A stretch of DNA of 64,000 nt from Streptomyces kaniharaensis. Its GTDB lineage: Bacteria > Actinomycetota > Actinomycetes > Streptomycetales > Streptomycetaceae. The DNA is taken from NCBI RefSeq assembly GCF_009569385.1, contig NZ_WBOF01000001.1, forward strand, positions 5,837,501 to 5,901,500, read 5' to 3'. This document shows, one piece after another, positions 1 through 8,573 of this stretch. Both the position numbers and the translations under genes were made by a program. Under the pieces are notes generated by a model. The model was not told where the DNA came from. It searched no databases and worked only from the letters and a program-made list of their open reading frames with translations. Numbering within the stretch: the first letter of the stretch is position 1; each line of letters opens with the position of its first letter.

Positions 1-532
1 CCCGGGTGACGACGTCCATGCTCTCGTGGACGGGCAGCGAGCCGGCCCGTTCGTGTGCGGCGAAGAGGCAGCGGGCGGTGACGGCGGTGGTGAGGCGGTA
101 CATGGCGGCGGGGACGTCGATCACCTCGCCGTTGCGCCAGGGCACGGTGACGCCGGCGATCTCCTCGGCCATCAGGGCGGCGTAGCCGGGCAGCCGGTCG
201 CGGTCGAACGCGGGCTGGAGCATGCGGCGTTGGCGGTGGTGGGTGGTGGCGGAGCAGGTGGCGAGGCCGTCGCCGAGGACCTCGCGGGCCTTGTCGAGGA
301 CCAGCCCGCCCTTGTCGTAGACGCGGTGCTCGGTGAGCATCCGGCGGACCAGGTCGGGGTGGCAGGCGACGTACGCGTCGAGCGGGCCGAGCCGGAGCCG
401 GACGAGGTCGCCGTGGGCGGGCAGGCCGGCCACGAAGTCGTACGGGCGCCGGACGAACGCGGGCACGTGGCCGAGCAGGGGCAGGGCGCCGGGGGCGGTG
501 GCCGAGGTGTACTGGCTGGTCAAAGGCGTCAC
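1..532 (-). CDS. Cytochrome P450, N-terminal part (runs off the window)
   Basis: The minus strand is open from a GTG at 532 to the left edge and encodes the first 177 residues of a P450. The start (V-T-P-L-T-S-Q-Y) is followed by a proline-rich hinge, P-G-A-L-P-L-L-G-H, typical of a soluble bacterial or fatty-acid-hydroxylase-like P450. Next comes the helix C segment H-R-Q-R-R-M-L-Q-P-A-F, whose H and R residues normally contact a haem propionate. The I-helix, ExxR and Cys-ligand regions lie outside the window, so substrate and class cannot be judged. An in-frame stop lies about 48 bases upstream of the GTG, so the start is well bounded. The Shine-Dalgarno sequence is weak (AAGG directly abutting the GTG). 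The amidase to its right is divergently transcribed. Confidence 0.85.
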   Translation of the reverse strand, partial: MTPLTSQYTSATAPGALPLLGHVPAFVRRPYDFVAGLPAHGDLVRLRLGPLDAYVACHPDLVRRMLTEHRVYDKGGLVLDKAREVLGDGLATCSATTHHRQRRMLQPAFDRDRLPGYAALMAEEIAGVTVPWRNGEVIDVPAAMYRLTTAVTARCLFAAHERAGSLPVHESMDVVTR

Positions 533-765
533 CTTGGGGTTGCGAAGATCGATGATCGTCAGCTTCCCCGGCGGTGATCACCAAAACGGCCGCCGACCGG
601 CGAATGGGTGAACGCGGGGGCGTGCGGCGAACGCCCGTGCGCCGTCGGGTTGTTGACCCCGCCACGAGTCCCCGGCGGCGGCGCGGGCTACCCGCGGTCG
701 CCGTCGCGCGCCTAGACTGCGAAGCTCTTGCGAGACTACCAGTCAGTAGGGAATGGGGAGTTCGG

Positions 766-2169
766 ATGGCCGACGAGCGGGCCCACGCGTTCACCGACGA
801 CGCCCTCGGCGCGCACGACGCGGTGGCGCTGGCCGCCCTCGTGCGGGCCGGCGAGGTCAACCCCCGGGAGCTGGTCGCGGCGGCCGTCGACCGCGCCGCG
901 CGGATCGACGACACGCTGATGCCCGTCGCCCACACCTCGTACGAGCAGCCGCGGATCAGCAGGGAGGGCATCGGCGGGCCGCTGTGGGGCGTGCCCACCT
1001 ACCTCAAGGACAACGTGGACCTGCGCGGCCTGCCGACCGCCATGGGCAGCGAGGCGTACCGCGCCCGCCCGGCCCGGCGCAACGCCCGCTTCACCGACCA
1101 GTTCCTCTCCACCGGCCTGGCCGTCCTCGGCAAGACCCGGCTGCCCGAGTTCGGCCTCAACGCCTCCACCGAGTTCGCCGCCGCCCAGCCGGTGCGCAAC
1201 CCGTGGAAGCCCTCGCACTCGCCCGGCGCCTCCTCCGGCGGCGCGGCGGCCCTGGTGGCGGCCGGTGTGGTGCCGATCGCGCACGCCAACGACGGCGGCG
1301 GATCGATCCGCATCCCGGCCGCCTGCTGCGGACTGGTCGGCCTCAAGCCCACCCGCGGCCGGCTGGTCACCAACGCGCAGGGCGGCAAGCTGCCGATCGA
1401 CATCGTCACCGACGGCGTACTGACCCGCTCGGTCCGCGACACCGCCGCCTTCTTCGCCGCCGCCGAGCGCCACCACCGCAACCTGGACCTGCCGCCGCTC
1501 GGACTGGTCGAGGGTCCGGGGGAGCGGAAGCTGCGGATCGGCCTGGTCGTCGACTCGCCGATCGCCAAGACCGACGAGCAGACCCGCCGGGTCGTCGAGG
1601 AGACCGCCGCCCGGCTGGAGGCGATGGGCCACCACGTCGCCCCGGCCACCCTGCCGTTCGGCGAGGAGTTCTCCCGCGACTTCGTCTCGTACTGGGGCTA
1701 CATCGCCTGGGTGATCGCCCTCACCGGCAAGCTGATCCTCGATCCGAGCTTCCGGACCGGGAGGCTCGACGGCCTGACCACCGGTCTGCGCCGCCGCTTC
1801 CAGAGCGAGTTCCGGCGCACCCCGGGCGTGCTGCGCCGGCTGCGCCGGGCCGAGGCGGCGTACGCCGGGATCTTCCACGAGCACGACGTGATCCTCTCCC
1901 CGGTGCTCGCCCACGTCGCCCCGCCGATCGGGCACCTGAGCCCGAACGTGGCCTTCGACGAGCTCATCGAACGGCTGCTGCGCTACGTCGCCTTCACGCC
2001 GGTCAACAACGTGACCGGCGGCCCCGGCATCGCGCTGCCGGCCGGGGCGGCGGCGAACGACCTACCCATCGGCGTCCACCTCTCGGCGGCGCACGGGCAG
2101 GAACGGCTGCTGCTGGAGCTGGCGTTCGCGCTGGAGGCGGACCGGCCCTGGCGCCGCATCCAAGGCTGA
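766..2169 (+). CDS. Amidase signature family hydrolase
   Basis: This 467-residue protein belongs to the amidase signature family of Ser-cisSer-Lys amide hydrolases. The catalytic Lys sits in Y-L-K-D-N-V-D. The Gly/Ser-rich signature is G-A-S-S-G-G-A followed by D-G-G-G-S-I-R-I-P, which carries the cis-Ser and the nucleophilic Ser. G-L-K-P-T-R-G-R closes the signature. The length is normal for soluble family members. There is no signal peptide, so it should act in the cytoplasm. The ATG at 766 is preferred over upstream in-frame codons because GGGGAG lies just upstream and the sequence before it is not conserved-looking. The substrate cannot be told from sequence; 6-aminohexanoate-cyclic-dimer-hydrolase-like or GatA-like roles are alternatives. 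It converges on the FUSC gene, with only a short tandem repeat between them. Confidence 0.9.
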   Translation: MADERAHAFTDDALGAHDAVALAALVRAGEVNPRELVAAAVDRAARIDDTLMPVAHTSYEQPRISREGIGGPLWGVPTYLKDNVDLRGLPTAMGSEAYRARPARRNARFTDQFLSTGLAVLGKTRLPEFGLNASTEFAAAQPVRNPWKPSHSPGASSGGAAALVAAGVVPIAHANDGGGSIRIPAACCGLVGLKPTRGRLVTNAQGGKLPIDIVTDGVLTRSVRDTAAFFAAAERHHRNLDLPPLGLVEGPGERKLRIGLVVDSPIAKTDEQTRRVVEETAARLEAMGHHVAPATLPFGEEFSRDFVSYWGYIAWVIALTGKLILDPSFRTGRLDGLTTGLRRRFQSEFRRTPGVLRRLRRAEAAYAGIFHEHDVILSPVLAHVAPPIGHLSPNVAFDELIERLLRYVAFTPVNNVTGGPGIALPAGAAANDLPIGVHLSAAHGQERLLLELAFALEADRPWRRIQG

Positions 2170-2195
2170 CCGTCCGGAACCGACCGTACGGAACC
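2168..2195. repeat. 14-nt tandem duplication next to the amidase stop
   Basis: Two adjacent 14-mers, GACCGTCCGGAACC and GACCGTACGGAACC, differ by one base. The first begins inside the amidase stop codon. No hairpin is evident here, so this looks like a slippage duplication and not a terminator. Confidence 0.7.
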
Positions 2196-2209
2196 ACCGT
2201 CTACGCCGG

Positions 2210-4156
2210 CTACCGGGCCATCGCCCGCGCCGCGTGCACCTCGTGGTGCAGCCGGGCCAGTGCGCAGTCGGGCGCGATCGCACCCTCGGGCGGCTCGGGC
2301 AGCACCTCGCCCGTCCGCAGCGCCTCGGCCAGGTCGGCCAGCTCCCGCGCGACCGCGCCTACCTCGGCCGGGGACGGCACCGGCGCGCCGTGTTCGACCC
2401 GCACCCGGGTCGCGGTCGTGGTGTCCACGATCCGCTCGACCGCGATCACCAGCGGCCACCACGCCTGCGCCCGCGCCGCGACCGGCGGCGGCTCGGTGAG
2501 CGCCCGCTGGAACTCGCTGCGCACCGCCGACAGGTCCCGGTAGAGCCGCCGCCGGTACCGGGCCCGGGCCGGCTCGTCCCGGCCCGGGCGGGTCGTGAAG
2601 GCCAGCGACACGTACGAGGCGGTGTCCGCGACGGCGTCGGCCAGCCGGTCCCCGATCCGCGTGTGCCAGGACTCCGGCCACAGCAGGTAGCCGGCCAGCA
2701 GCGAGATCGCACAGCCGATCAGCGAGTCGTACAGCCGGGGCAGCACCAGGTGGAAGCCCTGGTGGTTGAGCAGGTCGGAGAGCAGCAGGATCACCGGCGT
2801 GATCGCCGCCGTCTGGAACGCGTACCCCTTCGCCGACAGTGCCGGGATCAGCGCCGCCAGCACCGCCATCATCGGCACGTCCCACCAGCCGCGCGGCACC
2901 TCGGCCAGCACCGGCATGGCGATCAGCAGCCCGGCCGCAGTGCCGAGCGCGCGCAGCACCGCCCGGGAGAACACCGAACCGAAGTCGGGCTTCATCACGA
3001 AGGTCACGGTGAGCGCCACCCAGTACGAGCGGGGCACCGCGATCACCGACACGAGCACCTGCGCGAGGCCGATGCACAGCGCCAACCGGAGCCCGTACCG
3101 CCAGGACGCCCCGGACAGCAGCAGCGCCCGGGCCGCTCGCCGGGCCCGGTCGCGCAGCCCGGCGGGCCGGCCGAGCCGGTCGGCGGTGGCGTACGGATCC
3201 GGCTCGGGCTCGTGCACCACCGTGGCCGCGTGCCCGATCGCCTCGTCCAGCGCGCGGGTGGACGGCCCGCCGGGCTCCGGCAGGACGGGCGCCGGGGCGG
3301 GCCCGGCGCGGCCCTGCTCGACGGCGTCCGCCAGCTGCCGCACCGCCGCCGGGTAGGCGGCCGGCAGCGGGCCGAGCTCGGTGGGGCGCAGCTGCGCCGC
3401 CGCGGCCGCCTCGACCACCGGGATCACCGCGTTGAGCTGCGCGAGCAGCCGCACGAGTGTGCGCGAGCGCCCGTGCCGCCGGGCCCGGCGGGCGAGCAGC
3501 ACGTCGTACGCGTGGTTGAGCGAATCGGTGAGCGCCCGCCGCTTCTCGTCGTACCCGCGCGAGCCGGTGGCCTCCAGCAGGTCGGCGACCGCCCGGTACG
3601 TCCCGGCGACGACCCCGCGTTCGGGCGTGCCGGCGCGCAGCGGCCAGGCGATGAGGCTGAGGACGAGCACCACGCCGCCGCCGGTCAGGAGCAGCAGCGG
3701 CGGCAGCCACCACGGGGACGGCAGCGGCAGGCCCGCGCCCACCACCGCGTTCAGCAGGAGGAGCAGTCCGGACACCGAGGCGACCGCGCCGATCGACGAG
3801 ATCATGCCGGATACCAGCGCGATCAGCGTCAGCACGGCGACGGCCGTCCAGCCCTCGCCGTACACCACGGCGCCGAGCAGTACCCCGAGGGCGCCGACCA
3901 GTTGCGGCACCGCGATGTTGAACACCCGCATCCGGTAGGCGTCCGCGGTGTCCCCGATGACGCCGGACAGCGCGCCCATCGACACCAGCGCGCCGTACCC
4001 GGTCCGCCCGGTGGCCGTCCCGACGGCGAGTGGCGCGCTGAGCGCCACCGAGGCCCGGGCCACCGCCGCCCACGGGACCGGCGCGGCCTGGGGCCGCAGG
4101 CTCTCGGTCAGCCAGCTGGGCGGAGCGAGCCGGGTGGCTCGGGAGCGGCGTGCCAT
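2210..4156 (-). CDS. FUSC/aromatic acid exporter-like membrane protein
   Basis: This 648-residue protein has two hydrophobic blocks, about residues 25-165 and 340-480, each with about six membrane segments. They flank a long soluble region rich in Ala, Leu and Arg. This duplicated arrangement and length match the FUSC/ArAE family (AaeB, YccS), which exports aromatic acids or stress metabolites, but no substrate can be assigned. The second block holds the characteristic R-Y-G-L-R-L-A-L-C segment leading into a run of helices. The start at 4156 is M-A-R-R-S-R, with positively charged residues before the first helix. It is divergent from the radical SAM gene. I am confident of the family and not of the cargo. 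Confidence 0.85.
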   Translation of the reverse strand: MARRSRATRLAPPSWLTESLRPQAAPVPWAAVARASVALSAPLAVGTATGRTGYGALVSMGALSGVIGDTADAYRMRVFNIAVPQLVGALGVLLGAVVYGEGWTAVAVLTLIALVSGMISSIGAVASVSGLLLLLNAVVGAGLPLPSPWWLPPLLLLTGGGVVLVLSLIAWPLRAGTPERGVVAGTYRAVADLLEATGSRGYDEKRRALTDSLNHAYDVLLARRARRHGRSRTLVRLLAQLNAVIPVVEAAAAAQLRPTELGPLPAAYPAAVRQLADAVEQGRAGPAPAPVLPEPGGPSTRALDEAIGHAATVVHEPEPDPYATADRLGRPAGLRDRARRAARALLLSGASWRYGLRLALCIGLAQVLVSVIAVPRSYWVALTVTFVMKPDFGSVFSRAVLRALGTAAGLLIAMPVLAEVPRGWWDVPMMAVLAALIPALSAKGYAFQTAAITPVILLLSDLLNHQGFHLVLPRLYDSLIGCAISLLAGYLLWPESWHTRIGDRLADAVADTASYVSLAFTTRPGRDEPARARYRRRLYRDLSAVRSEFQRALTEPPPVAARAQAWWPLVIAVERIVDTTTATRVRVEHGAPVPSPAEVGAVARELADLAEALRTGEVLPEPPEGAIAPDCALARLHHEVHAARAMAR

Positions 4157-4332
4157 ACGGCCAACGTACGGCGGCGTGGCGACACCGGCGCCCCCGCGGT
4201 GCGGCCTGCGTCAGAAGTCGTAGCGTGTGGGGGACTGCAGACCGAGGCGTGGCGCGGCGGCCGGTCGTCAGGATGTGCGGGGACGATCTCCGCAGTTCGT
4301 GGTGGCACGGGGCCGGGAGGGAAGTACAGCGG

Positions 4333-5655
4333 ATGGAAAGCCAGGGTCGGAGCCGGACGGCGCTCGTCGAGGACCTGATGGAGCGGTTCCCGGAGGTGCC
4401 CCGGGAGGCGGTGATCAAGGAGGACCTGCTGCGCGGCGGCATGGCCTTCGACGAGTCCGCGCTCAGCGGCAGCGGCGGCACGGGGGAGGGGGAGGTCAAG
4501 CCCAAGTCGTACTTCATCTTCTCCTTCGACCACCGCACCCTGCCCGAGCTCGGCGCCGCCGCGCTCAACCGGCCGCCGGAGGAGATCGTGCTGACCGGCG
4601 GCCCGTACGGGCTGCGCCGCACGGTGGTGTCGGTGCGGGTCAACCCGGACTCGCCGTACCGGGTCGGCGCGGGCGAGGACGGCACGCTCGGCCTCTACCT
4701 GGACGGCGCGCGGATCGCCGACGTCGGCCTGCCACCGATGCCGGACTACTACCGGCACACGCTGGCCAACGGGAAGTCGGTGATGGAGGTCGCGCCGACG
4801 ATCCAGTGGGGCTACCTGATCTACCTGACGGTCTTCCGGGTGTGCCAGTACTTCGGCGCCAAGGAGGAGTGCCAGTTCTGCGACATCAACCACAACTGGC
4901 GCCAGCACAAGGCGGCGGGCCGCCCCTACACGGGCGTCAAGCCGGTGGAGGAGGTGCTGGAGGCGCTGGAGCTGATCGACCGTCACGATCCGGCCCGCAC
5001 CTCGCAGGCCTACACGCTGACGGGCGGCTCGATCACCTCGCACGTCGGCGGCATGGGCGAAGCGGACTTCTACGGCCAGTACGCGAAGGCCATCGAGGAG
5101 CGCTTCCCGGGGCGGTGGATCGGCAAGGTGGTGGCGCAGGCGCTGCCGCGCGAGGACGTGCAGCGCTTCCACGACTACGGCGTGCGGATCTACCACCCGA
5201 ACTTCGAGGTGTGGGACAAGCGGCTGTTCGAGCTGCACTGCCCGGGCAAGGAGCGCTACGTCGGCCGGGACGAGTGGCACCGGCGGATCCTCGCCTCGGC
5301 CGAGGTGTTCGGCCCGTCGAACGTGATCCCCAACTTCGTGGCGGGGATCGAGATGGCGAAGCCGTTCGGGTTCACGACGGTGGACGAGGCGATCGCCTCG
5401 ACCCGGGAGGGGCTGCGGTTCTTCATGTCGCACGGCGTGGTGCCGCGGTTCACCACCTGGTGCCCGGAGCCGACCACCCCGCTGGGGAGGGCCAACCCGC
5501 TGGGCGCGCCGCTGGAGTACCACATCCGGCTGCTGCAGACGTACCGGGCGACGCTGGAGGAGTTCGGCCTCTCCTCCCCGCCCGGTTACGGGCCGGCGGG
5601 GCCGGGCAAGGCGGTGTTCTCCGTGAGCTCCTTCATGGATTCGCTGACGCGCTGA
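4333..5655 (+). CDS. Radical SAM protein with unusual CX8CX2C cluster motif
   Basis: This 440-residue protein has a start fixed by GGGAGGGAAG about eight bases upstream of the ATG. The cluster-binding cysteines lie at about residues 173-185 in C-Q-Y-F-G-A-K-E-E-C-Q-F-C, a CX8CX2C spacing instead of the canonical CX3CX2C. A following T-L-T-G-G-S motif fits the SAM-binding GGE-like strand, and I-P-N-F-V-A-G-I-E fits a later barrel strand. About 140 residues precede the cysteines and form an N-terminal domain of unknown role. No partner enzyme or precursor peptide lies beside it, so neither a RiPP nor a cofactor role can be claimed. Family membership is an inference from the cysteines and barrel-like motifs; the reaction is unknown. 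A hairpin 15 bases past the stop suggests a single-gene transcript. Confidence 0.8.
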   Translation: MESQGRSRTALVEDLMERFPEVPREAVIKEDLLRGGMAFDESALSGSGGTGEGEVKPKSYFIFSFDHRTLPELGAAALNRPPEEIVLTGGPYGLRRTVVSVRVNPDSPYRVGAGEDGTLGLYLDGARIADVGLPPMPDYYRHTLANGKSVMEVAPTIQWGYLIYLTVFRVCQYFGAKEECQFCDINHNWRQHKAAGRPYTGVKPVEEVLEALELIDRHDPARTSQAYTLTGGSITSHVGGMGEADFYGQYAKAIEERFPGRWIGKVVAQALPREDVQRFHDYGVRIYHPNFEVWDKRLFELHCPGKERYVGRDEWHRRILASAEVFGPSNVIPNFVAGIEMAKPFGFTTVDEAIASTREGLRFFMSHGVVPRFTTWCPEPTTPLGRANPLGAPLEYHIRLLQTYRATLEEFGLSSPPGYGPAGPGKAVFSVSSFMDSLTR

Positions 5656-5669
5656 CCACTTGGCGACCG

Positions 5670-5716
5670 TCTCGCCCGGCACGCACACGACGGAGGCGTC
5701 GACGTGCCGGGCGAGA
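5670..5716 (+). terminator. Hairpin terminator after the radical SAM gene
   Basis: A perfect 14-bp inverted repeat (TCTCGCCCGGCACG at 5670-5683 and its complement at 5703-5716) surrounds a 19-base loop. There is no U-tract, as is usual for actinobacterial terminators. Confidence 0.65.
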
Positions 5717-5927
5717 GCTTGCAGGGGAGTAGCCGGGCATGCGGGGCGGCTATCCCCGGAGCGCCGAACTCCCTTGCGCGGCATAGAGCCCGGGCCCGCG
5801 TCACCGCGGAAGCCGCTGACACCTCGGACCGCCAGCCGGAGGCATTCTGACGGTGCGTCTTCTAAAGTCGCTGCGGTACGACACGACCGTACGCAGCCGA
5901 CCCGCGCACCGAGAGGAAAGCACCGCC

Positions 5928-6668
5928 ATGACCGAGCAGGCACCCGAGCCGTTCGAGCCCGTCGACGAGGACTGGCAGACCGCCCTGGCCGTCGTCGCCC
6001 ACCCCGACGACATGGAGTACGGCGGGGCCGCCGCCGTCGCCCGCTGGACATCGCAGGGCAAGCGAGTCGTCTACGTGATGGTGACCAGCGGCGAGGCCGG
6101 GATCGACTCGATGGGCCCCGAGGAGTGCGGGCCGCTGCGCGAGGCCGAGCAGATCGCCTCCGCCGCCCTGGTCGGCGTCGACACCGTCGAGTTCCTCGGC
6201 CACCCGGACGGCATGCTGGAGTACGGGCTGCCGCTGCGCCGCGACATCGCCCGCGCGGTGCGCCGGCACCGGCCGGACATCGTCATCACCAGCAACTTCC
6301 GGGAGACGTACGGCGGGACGTTCCTCAACCAGGCCGACCACGTCGCCGTCGGCCGGGCCACCCTGGACGCCGTCCGGGACGCCGGGAACCGGTGGGTGTT
6401 CCGCGAGCTCCTGGAGGAGGGGCACGAGCCGTGGAACGGCGTCCGGCAGATCTGGGCGGCGGCCTCCCCGCTCTCGCGGCACGCCGTGGACACCACCGCA
6501 ACCTTCGACCTGGGCGTGGCCTCGCTGCAGGAGCACAAGGCGTACCTGGCCGGGCTGGGCGGGGCGATGGCCGACGCGCGCGAGTTCCTGGAGAGCTTCG
6601 GGCGGGGCGCGGGCAGCCGGCTCGGGGTGCGCTTCGCGGTGCCGTTCGAGGTGTTCCCGCTGCGTTAG
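5928..6668 (+). CDS. PIG-L family N-acetylglucosaminyl deacetylase-like hydrolase
   Basis: This 246-residue protein has the zinc-binding A-H-P-D-D motif near residue 24, which defines the PIG-L/MshB/Mca family. A later H-V-A-V-G-R segment would supply the third zinc-ligand His. These enzymes hydrolyse N-acetyl or mycothiol S-conjugate amides. Which one applies here cannot be decided, because the substrate loop is not diagnostic. The ATG at 5928 is preceded by GAGAGGAAAG, an excellent ribosome binding site. Its stop overlaps the stop of the convergent DedA gene by four bases. Cytoplasmic, since no signal peptide is visible. Confidence 0.9.
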   Translation: MTEQAPEPFEPVDEDWQTALAVVAHPDDMEYGGAAAVARWTSQGKRVVYVMVTSGEAGIDSMGPEECGPLREAEQIASAALVGVDTVEFLGHPDGMLEYGLPLRRDIARAVRRHRPDIVITSNFRETYGGTFLNQADHVAVGRATLDAVRDAGNRWVFRELLEEGHEPWNGVRQIWAAASPLSRHAVDTTATFDLGVASLQEHKAYLAGLGGAMADAREFLESFGRGAGSRLGVRFAVPFEVFPLR

Positions 6669-7381
6669 TCCGCGGACCCGTCCGATCCGTCGCCGCTCGC
6701 TTCGTCGGCGTCGGCTTCGTCGGCGTTCGCCTCGCCGGCGCCGGTGTCCTCGCGGCGCCGGCGACGGTAGCGCACCACCTGCCGGACCAGGAACGCCGCG
6801 ACGAGCACCCCGAGCGCGATCGCGAACCACAGCTGGTAGCGGATCGCCGTCCGGTAGACCGTGCCGATGTTGGCGCCGGCCACGTACCCGAACGTCCCCC
6901 AGACGGCCGTCCACAGCGCCGCGCCGAGCAGGTTGAACGGCTGGAAGCGGCGCCACGGCATCTCGGTGGTGCCGGCGATGATGCCGTTGGTCTGGCGCAG
7001 CCCGTCCACGAAGCGGGCGACCGTGACGACCTTCCCGCCGTGCCGGGCGAAGAAGCCGTCGGCGCGTTCCATCCGGGCCGGGGTGAGCAGCACGTAGCGG
7101 CCCCAGCGGTGGACGAATGCACGCCCGCCGGTACTGCCGATCAGGTAGCCGAAGGTGTTGCCGAGCGAGGCCGCCGCGAAGGCGATGATCAGCACGGCGG
7201 CGAAGTCCAGGTGCCCGGTGCCGGCGTAGACGGAGGCGAGCACCAGGATGGTCTGCCCGGGCACCGGGATGCCGCAGTTGTCCAGCAGCACGAGCAGCGC
7301 CACCGCCAGGTAGCCGTAGTGGTCCAGCAGTGGCGCGAGCCCGGCAAGTGCGCCGGGCAGCGGGGCCGACGGGGCGGACAC
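6665..7381 (-). CDS. DedA family membrane protein
   Basis: This 238-residue protein has the DedA/SNARE-associated fold, with several membrane helices and the family signature spanning G-N-T-F-G-Y-L-I-G-S and F-D/F-A-R-H-G-G-K-V-V-T-V-A-R-F. The conserved F-x-R-x-x-P equivalent here reads A-R-F-V-D-G-L-R-Q. Family members act in polyprenyl-phosphate or phospholipid recycling and in membrane homeostasis. The C-terminus is unusually acidic and repetitive, rich in Glu-Ala-Asp, after an R-Y-R-R-R-R-R-E basic patch that probably marks the cytoplasmic face. It is convergent with the PIG-L gene, the two stops overlapping by four bases. Confidence 0.9.
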   Translation of the reverse strand: MSAPSAPLPGALAGLAPLLDHYGYLAVALLVLLDNCGIPVPGQTILVLASVYAGTGHLDFAAVLIIAFAAASLGNTFGYLIGSTGGRAFVHRWGRYVLLTPARMERADGFFARHGGKVVTVARFVDGLRQTNGIIAGTTEMPWRRFQPFNLLGAALWTAVWGTFGYVAGANIGTVYRTAIRYQLWFAIALGVLVAAFLVRQVVRYRRRRREDTGAGEANADEADADEASGDGSDGSAD

Positions 7382-7431
7382 CGCGACTCACCACCTCGCC
7401 CCGGCCGGGTGCGCGGTGGAGGGGGTGTGGG

Positions 7432-7626
7432 TCAGTGGTCCGCCTTGCCGGGCTCGATGTTGCAGTCGGGGCCGGGGTAGATCAGACCTTCGTGGCCGTC
7501 CTCGAAGCGGACCAGGTAGGGCGGCTCGCCGTTGAGCCCGCGCACCTCCGTAATGATGCCCTTCTGGTCCACCATGCCCACCGACCTGCTGTGGATGTGG
7601 AGCTGGTCACCTACAGCTGCGTGCAT
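7432..7626 (-). CDS. DUF1918 small protein
   Basis: This 64-residue protein has the DUF1918 pattern: M-H-A-A-V-G-D at the start, then G-I-I-T-E-V-R-G, then P-P-Y-L-V-R-F-E-D-G-H-E. The domain is a small SH3-like barrel common in actinobacteria and has no established function. The ribosome binding site GAGGAG lies eight bases before the ATG. It is transcribed towards dedA, with a 50-base gap, and could share a transcript with it. Confidence 0.9.
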   Translation of the reverse strand: MHAAVGDQLHIHSRSVGMVDQKGIITEVRGLNGEPPYLVRFEDGHEGLIYPGPDCNIEPGKADH

Positions 7627-7765
7627 TGGTCTGCTCCTCGGGTAACGGTTGGCCGCGTCCGCGGCCGGTCTGCTTCCACTCTGCTGCGCGGGGAGCGGCC
7701 TCGCAACGGCTCGGGCGGACGGGTTGGGACGGGTTCCGAGGGAGGGTGGGGCCTCGCGGCCGGCC

Positions 7766-8422
7766 TCAGGCCAGCTGTTCCACCAGGTAACTGCGGACCA
7801 ACCGCTTGCATTCGGCGATCAGCGCGGGGTCGCCGTCCGGGTCGCCGCGGAAGGCCAGTTTGAGCACCGCGTCGGCGGCCTCCAGGGCCACCCGGAGGGC
7901 GAGCGTGAGGGTGGCCGGGTCGTTCGTGGTGAACAGCTCGCCGCCGAGCGCCTGGAGCCGCAGGGCCACGGCGGTGTTGTTGTCCACCCCGGCGTCGAGC
8001 AGGTGCTGGTCGTTTCGGACGTCGGAGGGGACGGCCGGTCCGGCGAGGCCGAAGTCGAGCTTCCCGAAGCCGGGCACGGCGCGCTTCATCGCGACGAACT
8101 CCTCCACCGCCAGATCGGTGAACCGGGCCGGCCCGACCGGGGCCGCGTCCGCCAGCCGGTCGTCCAGCCGTTGGAGGTACTGGTCGAGGTTGCGGGTGGC
8201 GAGCGCGGCCAGCAGGTCCTCCTTGCCGGCGAAGAACTGGTACAGGGTGCCGATCGGCACGTGGGCGCGGGCCGCGACCTCCTTGGTGGTGAGCGCGGTG
8301 GCGCCGACCTCGTCGAGCAGCCCGGCGCAGGCGTCCAGGATCCGGCCGTACCGCTCCTGGCTGCGCTGTTGCACCGGCCGCCGCCGTGGATGAGTCCTCG
8401 TGTCCCCGCTCATGGGGGTCAC
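7766..8422 (-). CDS. TetR family transcriptional regulator
   Basis: The protein is 218 residues from a GTG at 8422, or 215 from the ATG at 8413; neither has a clear Shine-Dalgarno. The N-terminal helix-turn-helix is textbook TetR: E-R-Y-G-R-I-L-D-A-C-A, then T-T-K-E-V-A-A-R-A, then I-G-T-L-Y-Q-F-F-A-G-K-E-D-L. The rest is a helical ligand-binding domain of normal length. It is divergent from the aldehyde dehydrogenase operon. An imperfect palindrome overlapping the -35 element of that operon's probable promoter is the likely operator, so it is inferred to be the local repressor of the two downstream enzymes and possibly of itself. Confidence 0.92.
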   Translation of the reverse strand: MTPMSGDTRTHPRRRPVQQRSQERYGRILDACAGLLDEVGATALTTKEVAARAHVPIGTLYQFFAGKEDLLAALATRNLDQYLQRLDDRLADAAPVGPARFTDLAVEEFVAMKRAVPGFGKLDFGLAGPAVPSDVRNDQHLLDAGVDNNTAVALRLQALGGELFTTNDPATLTLALRVALEAADAVLKLAFRGDPDGDPALIAECKRLVRSYLVEQLA

Positions 8423-8474
8423 TGTGCCGCATCAGGCGCACCGGCGGCGAATCACGCTCGGCGCACCGCGGCAA

Positions 8475-8508
8475 TTGATTGACAAACTCAACCTTTCAGG
8501 TCTAGCGT
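8475..8508 (+). promoter_or_regulatory. Promoter and TetR operator candidate for the aldehyde dehydrogenase operon
   Basis: TTGACA at 8479-8484 and TAGCGT at 8503-8508, 18 bases apart, match a principal-sigma promoter. The 17-mer TTGATTGACAAACTCAA (8475-8491) has TTGA/TCAA arms and covers the -35 element, a common TetR operator placement. CAATTG occurs on both sides (8472-8477 and 8511-8516). Confidence 0.5.
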
Positions 8509-8573
8509 CGCAATTGCTTGAAGTGATGAAACATTGATGTGTGCCAGCCATCCCGAAGCATCGCGAGACACCC

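Noticed and set aside
1983..4685. 900-codon minus-strand ORF overlapping the FUSC gene
   Set aside because: It is an out-of-frame reading of the FUSC gene: Ala/Arg/Gly-rich, no domain pattern, and explained by high GC third positions.
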